From: JAKPUX01 sp964436305
GTDB lineage: Bacteria; Zhuqueibacterota; Zhuqueibacteria; Residuimicrobiales; Residuimicrobiaceae
Assembly (NCBI GenBank): GCA_964436305.1
Contig: CAYTCI010000009.1
Span: 1-64,000, forward strand
Length of the DNA: 64,000 nt
Reading direction: 5' to 3'
The notes under the pieces are model-generated. The model made no database searches. It had not been told where the DNA came from and saw nothing but the letters and a program-made list of their open reading frames with translations. The stretch's first letter is position 1, and every line of letters starts with the position of its first letter. Of the stretch, positions 8,547 to 18,538 are shown one piece after another. Position numbers and translations under genes: made by a program.

Positions 8547-9313
8547 CTGCGTCGTGCCTTCAGTTCCCGGCGCATCGTTCTTTTGAGGCGGATGGCGTCG
8601 CGGAGGAGGGGGAATAGCAGGCGACCGGGGTGCAGGCGGCTGTCGCGGTCGGCGCGCCAGCTCACCGGAAACTCTCGAATGGCCAGTCCGGCATGCCGGG
8701 CGCGAAGGATGATCTCGGCATCGAAGAGAAAACCTTCTGTCCGGCAGGACCGGTAGAGCGCGCGCCCGGCCTCGCCGGCGTAGATCTTGAGGCCCGCCTG
8801 GGTGTCCGTCAAGGCGCGCGGCAGGCCGAGCAGACGTGCCAGCACCTGGCGGAAGAGCAGGGCGGAGAGCCGGCGGGACAGGCTTTGCGGGAGAAGGATT
8901 CGGCTGGCGGGCAGGCGCCGAGAAGCATGGGCAATGGGGTAGAGGCCGGACTCGATCAGGGCGATGCCCCGCTGAACCTCGTCCCAGGGTATGCAGCCGC
9001 CGCTGTCAATGAAGAGGATGATCCGGCCGCGGGAGGCGATCATCCCCTGGCAGACGGCATACCCCTTGCCGCGATGGGGGGCAAGTCGCAAAATTTGCAG
9101 ATCGATAGCCGGACCGGGATCGCCGATCGCGGCGGCCTCGGCTGTCCCGTCCGTGCTGCCGTCATCGGCCACCAGGATTTCAGCCCGGTGACCGTGACGC
9201 CGGCAAAAATCAGCTGCCGCGCGGATGTCGCTCGCGATTTTGCGTTGCTCGTTCCAGACCGGAATGATGATGGAGAGGTCGGGAATCGGGTCGACATCCG
9301 CGGGGTCAGCCAT
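8543..9313 (-). CDS. Glycosyltransferase family 2 (dolichyl-phosphate-sugar-synthase-like)
   Basis: A 256-residue single-domain GT-A protein. It begins LSIIIPVWNEQRKI, contains ILVADDGSTDGT, then RGKGYAVCQGM and ALTDTQAGLKIY, the order seen in DPM/DPG-synthase-like GT2 enzymes that load a polyprenyl phosphate. The metal-binding DxD position reads FIDSGG rather than DAD. No C-terminal membrane segments are present, so it would be peripheral to the inner membrane. The start is ATG 9313 with AGGAAGG five bases upstream; a TTG one codon earlier is less likely. It lies 12 bases after the fusion gene upstream, so it may share that operon, though its role there is unclear. It could also serve the GT-C protein at 1216. 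Confidence 0.78.
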   Translation of the reverse strand: MADPADVDPIPDLSIIIPVWNEQRKIASDIRAAADFCRRHGHRAEILVADDGSTDGTAEAAAIGDPGPAIDLQILRLAPHRGKGYAVCQGMIASRGRIILFIDSGGCIPWDEVQRGIALIESGLYPIAHASRRLPASRILLPQSLSRRLSALLFRQVLARLLGLPRALTDTQAGLKIYAGEAGRALYRSCRTEGFLFDAEIILRARHAGLAIREFPVSWRADRDSRLHPGRLLFPLLRDAIRLKRTMRRELKARRS

Positions 9314-9325
9314 CAAACCTTCCTG

Positions 9326-10756
9326 TTATAATTCCTTGACAAAAATATTTCTGAAATGGATCGGGGCGCGGCTGTCGTGGTTCTGCAGGCCGATATAGCC
9401 TTCCATGGCAAAGCTGTTGATCTTGCCGCGCGGCTCGGCCATCCAGTCATTCACCAGCACGCCATTCAGCTCAACCGTGATCCGGCTGCCGATGCAGCTG
9501 ATCCTGTAATGATTCCACTGGCCAGGCTCCCTGAAAGTCAGGGCCTTGGGGGCCTCGGCATCGTAGACCGCGCCCGTCTGATGGATCCCGGTGCCGGCAT
9601 CATCGATCTGGATCTCGAAGGATTTGTAGATATAGTCATCGCTGACCGGCATCTCGGGCACGCGCACAAAGACGCCCGAATTGGTAAAGACCTCGTCGCA
9701 TTTGTAGTCCAGCTCGAGGACGAAATCGCGGTATTTTTTCGCGCTGTACCAGAGCAATCCCATCCCGCCCTGGCCGGTCAGCTCGCCCTTCTTTTCATCG
9801 AGGAGGAAGTAGCCCGGGCCATAGTGATTCCAGCCGTGTTTGGAATAGTTGCCTTGCCAGCGCGGCAGCAGCTGTTGATACTCCTGGAAATAGGTGATGC
9901 TTTTGATATACTCCAGCCCTTTGGCGATATGGGGCGAGGGATTGGCCGATTCGTCTTCGCGTTCGTGCTCGATGGAGAGATAGCCGTCATAGTCCTGCAG
10001 GGTCAGCTCGGCGAGGATGTCATGGATGTTGGCCTTGCCGCTGCCGAAGGGGACGTCATTCGCCTTTTGGCGATCATTGAAGAGATCGAGATCCTTGAGG
10101 TGGGCGTGGACGATGCGTCCACGCAGCAACTGCATCGCCTTGATCGGCTCCCAGCCGGAACGCATCCAGTGGGCCGTATCCATGCCCGAGCCGATGCGCT
10201 GATCCAGGCCCCGGACCTTGGCCAGGACGGTGGTCGGCAGGGCGAAGCGGCTCGGCAGGGGATGGTTGTGGACGGCGACCCTGATATCGTACTCCTGCAC
10301 CATCTTCTCCAGCGGTTTCCAGTTCTGGAAATCGGGCTCGGTGTTGATCACCTGGATGCCCATCTTGCGCGCAAAATCGAAGACCTGACGCATCGACTGT
10401 TCGGTGCTGTCAAAATGGACCACGCCGTAGGCAACCAGCGTGAGGCTGTTCTTCTCCAGCTCCTTTTTGGCCCAGGCCATCTCCTCTTCGCTCATGGTGT
10501 GCGAAAAGACCGCTTTTTCGGGCCGATCCTTGCTCAGCCGCTGCCCGGGATAGGCCTCGACGTAGCGGATGCCCAGTTCACGCGTCTTTTCGAGCGCTTC
10601 GGCGAAGGTGAATTTGCGGAAGGTATAGGTCTGCATCGAGATCTTGAATTTTTTGATGCGGACCTCCTTGTAATCGCTGCTCTCCTCCTGGGCGATGAGC
10701 GGAAGGGCGATCATCAGGAGCAGGGGGAGGAAAAGGGTCCAGCTGAATCGTGTCAT
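9326..10756 (-). CDS. Secreted sugar-isomerase-like barrel fused to DUF1080 (3-keto-disaccharide hydrolase)
   Basis: A 476-residue exported protein: signal peptide MTRFSWTLFLPLLLMIALPL (cleavage near AQEE), then a xylose-isomerase-like TIM barrel (about 35-290; FKISMQTYTFRKF, AVHNHPLP, GMDTAHWMRSG, HAHLKDLDLF, YLSIEHERE). A DUF1080 beta-sandwich follows (about 300-476; GELTGQGGMGLLWY, NSGVFVRVPEM, SFEIQIDDAGTG, GYIGLQNHDSRAPIHFRNI). DUF1080 is the family named 3-keto-disaccharide hydrolase; the barrel family includes epimerases and keto-sugar eliminases. The pair suggests removal of an oxidised sugar from a glycoside outside the cytoplasm. I chose ATG 10756 because GGAG lies just upstream and the signal peptide begins there; a longer frame to 10816 would overlap the upstream gene. 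Confidence 0.85.
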   Translation of the reverse strand: MTRFSWTLFLPLLLMIALPLIAQEESSDYKEVRIKKFKISMQTYTFRKFTFAEALEKTRELGIRYVEAYPGQRLSKDRPEKAVFSHTMSEEEMAWAKKELEKNSLTLVAYGVVHFDSTEQSMRQVFDFARKMGIQVINTEPDFQNWKPLEKMVQEYDIRVAVHNHPLPSRFALPTTVLAKVRGLDQRIGSGMDTAHWMRSGWEPIKAMQLLRGRIVHAHLKDLDLFNDRQKANDVPFGSGKANIHDILAELTLQDYDGYLSIEHEREDESANPSPHIAKGLEYIKSITYFQEYQQLLPRWQGNYSKHGWNHYGPGYFLLDEKKGELTGQGGMGLLWYSAKKYRDFVLELDYKCDEVFTNSGVFVRVPEMPVSDDYIYKSFEIQIDDAGTGIHQTGAVYDAEAPKALTFREPGQWNHYRISCIGSRITVELNGVLVNDWMAEPRGKINSFAMEGYIGLQNHDSRAPIHFRNIFVKEL

Positions 10757-10794
10757 GATGAGTTTCTCCAATCGTTGATGGTCAAGACCAGGGA

Positions 10795-12045
10795 TTATTT
10801 CCTGCCCGGATTCCACTGCCCGCGGGCGACGGGCGGGATGTAGCTCTCGATGCCCGGTGGCGGGAAGGTGATGGTTTTTTCCTGCTCGGCGCTCATGTAG
10901 GCCGTCATCAGCAGGGTGGTCACCTCGAGGCCGTCCTCGAAGGTCTCTTCCGGGCGTTTGCCGGCCAAAAAGGCCTCCACCATGTGACGATCCTCGGTAT
11001 CATACCCATACTCGTTGCCCTCATTGGAGACCACGGGCATCAGGCCCATCTCGGCGTTCTGTTTCTCAACCAGATCCTCGCCCGATTTGCCGGCCACCTC
11101 ACGGCTGAAAAAGACCTTGAGGCCGGTATCGAGGGTGTTGACCTGCATCGAGTATTCGGGGCCGAGCAGTTCCATCGAGAGGCGCAAGCCGGCACCAACG
11201 TAACACCACGAGGTGGTGGTTTCGACGACCACCTGGTGCCCCTCGGGATCGTGGTATTCGATCAGCGAACGGGCGAAATCCTCCGAGGGCCGGTTGGCAT
11301 AGTCCAGTTTGCCGTGGCTGTACTCCGCCAGATGTTGGGCATAGCGCGGCCGCTGCCATTTGAGACAGTTGGTATAGGCACTGATCTTTTTGGGGATGAG
11401 GGCGCTGCGCGGCGCCCCAGGCGGCGTCAGCAGGTAGCGGGCGGTCTCGACCGAGTGGCACATCATGTCGTTGAGCACGCCACCACCCTGCAGCTCGCCC
11501 TCCCAGAACCAGGGCATGTGCGGACCGGCATGCTCCTCCGAGGCACGTGCCAGATAGGGACGACCGGTGGCCGCGGCGCCGCGCTTCCAGATGATCTCCC
11601 GGCCGCGGATGACGGCGGGCGAAAAGACCTGATTCTCGAGATAGCCGTCCAGCAGGCCGGCTTTTTTGGCCAGATCGACCATCGCCCGCGCTTCGCGGAC
11701 ATTGCGGCCGAGCGGCTTTTCGCAAGCGACGCCGATCAACTGCCCCTTGCCGCTGAGCACCGCCGCGGCGATCTCCTCCATGATCTCAACCCGGGTGAAG
11801 TTGGGGGCGCAGATCCAGATGGCATCGATGGCCGGATCGGCCACCATCTCCGTGACCGAGTGATATATTTTTCCCTCCCCCAGCTTGAGGGTGCGGACCA
11901 GCGCCGCCGCCTGTTCGGCTTCAGCGGCCGTTTTGGCGACGACGCCGTTGATGTCAGCATCGCGCACACCCACCCATGAGCGGATGTGAAACTGCGCCAC
12001 GAATCCGCCGCCGACAAAGCCAACCCCCAGAACTTTTTTTGCCAT
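10795..12045 (-). CDS. Gfo/Idh/MocA family oxidoreductase
   Basis: A 416-residue NAD(P)-dependent dehydrogenase. The Rossmann region begins KVLGVGFVGGGFVAQFH, followed by IWICAPNFTR and the catalytic-lysine motif ACEKPLGRN; the C-terminal half is the usual open beta-sheet domain. No signal peptide is seen, so it is cytoplasmic. In related clusters such enzymes oxidise a sugar hydroxyl to the 3-keto form; the neighbouring isomerase-DUF1080 fusion and permease make that the likely job here, but the sugar is unknown. GGAG precedes ATG 12045; an ATG four codons earlier supplies that GGAG itself and is less likely. Confidence 0.85.
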   Translation of the reverse strand: MAKKVLGVGFVGGGFVAQFHIRSWVGVRDADINGVVAKTAAEAEQAAALVRTLKLGEGKIYHSVTEMVADPAIDAIWICAPNFTRVEIMEEIAAAVLSGKGQLIGVACEKPLGRNVREARAMVDLAKKAGLLDGYLENQVFSPAVIRGREIIWKRGAAATGRPYLARASEEHAGPHMPWFWEGELQGGGVLNDMMCHSVETARYLLTPPGAPRSALIPKKISAYTNCLKWQRPRYAQHLAEYSHGKLDYANRPSEDFARSLIEYHDPEGHQVVVETTTSWCYVGAGLRLSMELLGPEYSMQVNTLDTGLKVFFSREVAGKSGEDLVEKQNAEMGLMPVVSNEGNEYGYDTEDRHMVEAFLAGKRPEETFEDGLEVTTLLMTAYMSAEQEKTITFPPPGIESYIPPVARGQWNPGRK

Positions 12046-12070
12046 GATTTGCTCCATTGTTATGATCGTT

Positions 12071-13282
12071 TTACACCTGGATCTCTTTGGCTGGCTGCCG
12101 CCGGCTGTCCACCTTGAAAAAAGTCAGGAAGGCGAAGGCGCAGAGGATGGTCAGGGCACAAGGTACCAGGAAAACATTCGTCCAGTTGGTGACGCCTGCC
12201 GGCGTGGTGAAGAGGGATTTGATCCAGCCGGCAAAGAGGCTGCCGACATAGTTGCCGAGGCCATAGGTCACCAGGGTGATGAAGCTCTGCGCTGAATTGC
12301 GGATATCGCTCGGGGCGATGGTGTCAAAGTAGATAAAGGCCGCGGCGAAGAAAAAGACGAAACAGAAGCCATGGAGGGAGAGGGAGGCGATCACCAGCCA
12401 GGCGGGTGAGCCGATGGCGAAGATGATATAGCGTACCGGCCAGGCGAGAATGCCGATGGTCAGGACGGTACGGATGCCGTATTTGGGCAGCGCCCACGGC
12501 AGCAAAAAGGCCAGCACCAGGATCTCGGCGGCCTGGGCGATGACCATCACCATCGGCGTGTTTTGCTGGGCGACGCCGATAACCGACGACTGGAGAAAGG
12601 GAGCGGTCAGGACATAATAGAACATCAGTTCGGTTGCGACGACAAAGGCAATGATGGTGAAGATGAGGACATTGCGGTCCTTGAGCATCTTGAGCGCCTC
12701 AACGAAGGCCCAGGGCTTGGCCGCATTCTTTTGCGGCGGCGTATGCGGCAGGGTGAAGGATTGCAGGCCCATGATCAGCGAAAAGATGCCGGCCAGCAGC
12801 AGGGTATCGGCCCCGGGGGCACTGCCCAGATAACGCCAGCCTGAGAGCAGCAGCCCGGCGACGATCCAGCCAATGGTGCCCCAAACCCGCACCTGACCGA
12901 ACTCCTTCTCGGAGTTTTGCATGTTGATAAAGGCGATCGAGTTGGTCAGGGCCATGGTCGGCGCATAGAGCAGCGAATAGAGGAAGAAAAGCCACATCAT
13001 TGCGGTATAATCATTCAGCCGCGAAATGTAGATCAACAGCCCGCCGCCGATCAGCTGCAGGACAGCGATGAGCTTTTCACTCGAAAAATAACGGTCGGCA
13101 AACTGGCCGCCGATAAAGGGGGCGATGATCGTCGCCAGCGGCAGCAGACTGTAAATGACCCCGATCTGCATGCCATTGAATTTCAGCGTGTTCTCCAGAT
13201 AGGCGGAGAGCACCGGCGACCACGCGCCCCAGATGGCATACTGCAGAAACATCATGATTCCCAGACGCATCTTTACGCTCAT
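12071..13282 (-). CDS. Nucleoside:H+ symporter-family MFS permease
   Basis: A 403-residue MFS protein with 12 predicted spans, beginning MSVKMRLGIMMFLQYAIWGAW. The AIWGAWSPVLSAYL opening and IYSLLPLATIIAPFIGGQFADRYF segment match the NupG/XapB nucleoside-permease family. In FCB bacteria and planctomycetes, members of this family often sit beside Gfo/Idh oxidoreductases and sugar isomerases, where they probably carry sugars or sugar derivatives rather than nucleosides; I infer that here. AGGAGG stands six bases before ATG 13282. The gap to the next gene on the strand is 25 bases, supporting one operon. Confidence 0.8.
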   Translation of the reverse strand: MSVKMRLGIMMFLQYAIWGAWSPVLSAYLENTLKFNGMQIGVIYSLLPLATIIAPFIGGQFADRYFSSEKLIAVLQLIGGGLLIYISRLNDYTAMMWLFFLYSLLYAPTMALTNSIAFINMQNSEKEFGQVRVWGTIGWIVAGLLLSGWRYLGSAPGADTLLLAGIFSLIMGLQSFTLPHTPPQKNAAKPWAFVEALKMLKDRNVLIFTIIAFVVATELMFYYVLTAPFLQSSVIGVAQQNTPMVMVIAQAAEILVLAFLLPWALPKYGIRTVLTIGILAWPVRYIIFAIGSPAWLVIASLSLHGFCFVFFFAAAFIYFDTIAPSDIRNSAQSFITLVTYGLGNYVGSLFAGWIKSLFTTPAGVTNWTNVFLVPCALTILCAFAFLTFFKVDSRRQPAKEIQV

Positions 13283-13356
13283 GCAAACCTCCTTTGAATG
13301 AATCCCGTTGCAATGAAATGGCTGAGCCTGTTTTTCAGGCCTGGCCCGCGCCGGAC

Positions 13357-16188
<2,832 letters not shown>

Positions 16189-16402
16189 GGCGATTCCAGA
16201 ATGGGCAGGATAAAGACCGGCAGCGGGAGGGAGGCGAGCCCCACCCGCTGGTTTATTTTTATAATATAGCGGTCTTTGGTCCATTTTTCCAAGAAGAATT
16301 TTCACAGACCCGGGGTAATGGATCCTTCAGGCTTTTCCCGCGGCCCAGGATCGCCTGTATGGTGCAGGCCACGGAACGAAGTGGAGAAGATGAAAAAAAG
16401 GC

Positions 16403-16431
16403 TTGACAATACCGGGATGATTTGCTATACT
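16403..16431 (+). promoter_or_regulatory. Sigma70-type promoter of the LacI-family gene
   Basis: TTGACA at 16403-16408 and TATACT at 16426-16431 are separated by exactly 17 bases: a full -35 consensus and a five-of-six -10. Transcription should start near 16438-16440, directly on the operator palindrome, about 60 bases before the regulator's ATG. Confidence 0.8.
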
Positions 16432-16439
16432 TAGTTGCG

Positions 16440-16449
16440 CAAACGTTTG
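16440..16449. promoter_or_regulatory. LacI-family operator O1 (CAAACGTTTG)
   Basis: A perfect 10-base palindrome with the central CG typical of LacI/PurR-family sites, located at the expected start point of the promoter at 16403-16431. The context TGCGCAAACGTTTGT closely matches the second site before the next gene, so autoregulation of the adjacent LacI-type repressor is the simplest reading. Confidence 0.75.
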
Positions 16450-16498
16450 TTCTGATGATGCGGCTGAATGTCACCTTCTGCGACAGGACCCCTCGCTC

Positions 16499-17527
16499 AT
16501 GTCCACGACCATCACCGATATCGCCACCCGCGCCCATTGCTCGGCCTCCACGGTCTCCCGTGTGCTTAGCAAACAGACCAAAAAATATCGCATCAGCCCG
16601 GAGATGGAGAGCCGCATCCAGCAGGCCGCCCGCGAACTGAACTACCGCCCCAATCACCTCGCCCGCGGATTGCGCCTTAAAAAAAGCCAAACGATCGGCC
16701 TGGTCGTTCCGGATATCTCCAATCCCTTCTTCGCTTACGTCACCCGTATCATCCAGACCTACTCCTACAACGCCGGCTACAGCCTGATCGTCTGTAATAC
16801 CGACGAGAACCTCCAGACCGAGATCGACCAGATCGAGCTGCTGCGCAGCAAAGGGGTGGACGGCTTTATCATCATGCCCGTGGGCGTGCAGTATGCCCAT
16901 CTCAAGCAACTGCTGGCTGATGGCATCCCGCTGGTTCTCCTCGACCGTTGTTTCGACGAGATTCACACCAATTCCGTGATCGTAAATGATTATAAAGGCG
17001 CCTTCGAGGCGGTGGAACACCTCCTCTCCGAAGGCCATAGCCGCATCGCCATCGTCCAGGGGCTGGCGGAAACCCACACCAATCGCGCCCGGCTGCAGGG
17101 CTACCTGGATGCCCTGGCCAAATTTGGCATCACCCCCGACGAGAACCTCATCGTCGGCAACGATTTTCGCAAGAACAATGGCTATATCGAGACCAAGATC
17201 CTCCTGCGCCTGGAGCAGCCCCCCAGCGCCATCTTCACCACCAGCGACCTGATCACCCTGGGCGCCCTCCAGGCCATTCAGGAGGAGGGCTGCCTGATCC
17301 CCGAAGACATCTCCCTGGTCTCGTTCGATGACACCGATTTTGCACCCTTTCTGTATGCGCCCTTGACCGCCGTCAGCCAGCCCAAGGAACTGATGGGCGA
17401 GATTGCCGTCAAACTCCTCATCGAGGATCTGAAAAGCATGGGGCAAAAGGAGAAGAAACGCATTGTCCTGGAACCACAGCTGATCATCCGCAAGTCCGTC
17501 GCGCATTGTCCTCCGATCACCCACTGA
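16499..17527 (+). CDS. LacI-family transcriptional regulator
   Basis: A 342-residue DNA-binding repressor. The helix-turn-helix is at about residues 4-25 (TITDIATRAHCSASTVSRVL) with the hinge helix NYRPNHLARGLRLKK. A periplasmic-binding-protein-like effector domain follows (QTIGLVVPDISNPFFAYV, FIIMPVGVQ, GLAETHTNRARLQGY, SLVSFDDTDFAP). A sugar or sugar derivative is the expected effector. It stands at the head of a 47-kb same-strand carbohydrate cluster. Matching CAAACGTTTG palindromes lie upstream of this gene and upstream of the next one, so it very probably represses itself and the downstream ABC importer genes. ATG 16499 begins two residues before the usual HTH start. Confidence 0.92.
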   Translation: MSTTITDIATRAHCSASTVSRVLSKQTKKYRISPEMESRIQQAARELNYRPNHLARGLRLKKSQTIGLVVPDISNPFFAYVTRIIQTYSYNAGYSLIVCNTDENLQTEIDQIELLRSKGVDGFIIMPVGVQYAHLKQLLADGIPLVLLDRCFDEIHTNSVIVNDYKGAFEAVEHLLSEGHSRIAIVQGLAETHTNRARLQGYLDALAKFGITPDENLIVGNDFRKNNGYIETKILLRLEQPPSAIFTTSDLITLGALQAIQEEGCLIPEDISLVSFDDTDFAPFLYAPLTAVSQPKELMGEIAVKLLIEDLKSMGQKEKKRIVLEPQLIIRKSVAHCPPITH

Positions 17528-17619
17528 ACCGATTGAACTGAATCCGACGCCGGGAGGCGAAGCCGGACCAAGAGAACCTTGCCGAATCGATACGGGACAT
17601 TTGCTCGCGGTTAACTGCA

Positions 17620-17629
17620 CAAACGTTTG
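17620..17629. promoter_or_regulatory. LacI-family operator O2 (CAAACGTTTG)
   Basis: A second perfect CAAACGTTTG, in context TGCACAAACGTTTGC, lies 27 bases before the ATG of the lipoprotein/ABC gene set. The shared core with the site at 16440 is TGCrCAAACGTTTG. I could not place a clear -35/-10 pair around it; CATAAT at 17630-17635 is a possible -10 but has no good partner. Confidence 0.7.
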
Positions 17630-17656
17630 CATAATCAAACGCTTTGAGGTCCGATC

Positions 17657-18517
17657 ATGAAAGCACGTTTACGACTCACCACCCTGACCCTGCTGCTCTG
17701 CGCCGCTGCCACCTGGCACTGCGGCGACGACCGCTCCGAGGTGCTCGCCCCCTACGCCGGCAGCCGCCCGCTCCACTGGCTGCGGGTGACCAAGAGCAGC
17801 ACCCCCGACCTGCAATGGCTCGGCGGCCGCGTCGCTGCCATTGGCGTCAATGTGGGTCACAAGGCCGCTCTCGACGCCAGCCTCATCTGGCTGCGCACCG
17901 CCGACGCCAACACCATCGGCTCCTGGATCACCTTCGGCCAGAACACCGACGCCAGCCGCATCCGCCAGTATGGCGGTACCCCCTTGCCCGCTCTCACCGA
18001 CTCGACCGAATATACCTTCTGGCTTGCCGATCAGGCCGCCTTCGCCGCCGGCCTCGATACCAGCCGCTTCGACGCCAACAGCTTTATCGATACCACCTTC
18101 GTCATGAGCGTCCTGGTCAAAGGCAAGATCGGCGGTGAAAAAAACGCCCAGGGCAAGGAGATCGTAAACATCGTCATCCAGCGCAACGAGACCATGCTCG
18201 AGGACAGCTATACCCTCTCGTGGACCCCCGCCGATCTGCCCTTTCGCCAGATCGCCGTTCGTACCAACTCCCTCGGCGGTTTCACTGACCTGATCTGGCA
18301 TATCGTCACCCCCGACTCCCTGCCCGACAACATCTATCCCCCGGTCAAGGTCGGTCAGGCTCCGCCAGGCACCGAAGAGGCCATCGCCTGGCCCGAAACC
18401 GGCTTTGCCCGCAACAAGGTCCAGATCCTGTGGATGACCAACAGCAAGTGGAAAGTCAACAACTTCAGCCCCAGCGCAACCGGATATGCCTGGCTGAGGC
18501 TTTATCCCTTTGAATGA
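17657..18517 (+). CDS. Exported hypothetical protein, possible lipoprotein
   Basis: A 286-residue protein I do not recognise. It starts with a signal sequence (MKARLRLTTLTLLLC...) and a candidate lipidated Cys22 (TWHCGDD), although the residues before the Cys are not a classical lipobox. The rest is soluble, predicted beta-rich and without obvious repeats; distinctive segments are WLRTADANTIGSWITFGQ and NYIVIQ-type strands near the middle. GAGG stands before the ATG. It is the first gene behind operator O2 and lies 21 bases before the sugar-binding-protein gene, so it is probably part of the LacI-regulated transport operon, perhaps an accessory surface or periplasmic binding factor. That role is inference from position only. 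Confidence 0.65.
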   Translation: MKARLRLTTLTLLLCAAATWHCGDDRSEVLAPYAGSRPLHWLRVTKSSTPDLQWLGGRVAAIGVNVGHKAALDASLIWLRTADANTIGSWITFGQNTDASRIRQYGGTPLPALTDSTEYTFWLADQAAFAAGLDTSRFDANSFIDTTFVMSVLVKGKIGGEKNAQGKEIVNIVIQRNETMLEDSYTLSWTPADLPFRQIAVRTNSLGGFTDLIWHIVTPDSLPDNIYPPVKVGQAPPGTEEAIAWPETGFARNKVQILWMTNSKWKVNNFSPSATGYAWLRLYPFE

Positions 18518-18538
18518 TCCTCTCCGCCACGAAAGGGT

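Larger units (their letters stand above)
16189..16498. other. 310-base divergent intergenic region
   Basis: This gap separates the start of the P-type ATPase gene (-) from the start of the LacI-family gene (+). Its right half holds a near-consensus promoter (16403-16431) and a LacI-type operator (16440-16449). I see no convincing gene or RNA in the left 210 bases; a minus-strand promoter for the ATPase is expected but I could not identify it. Confidence 0.6.
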
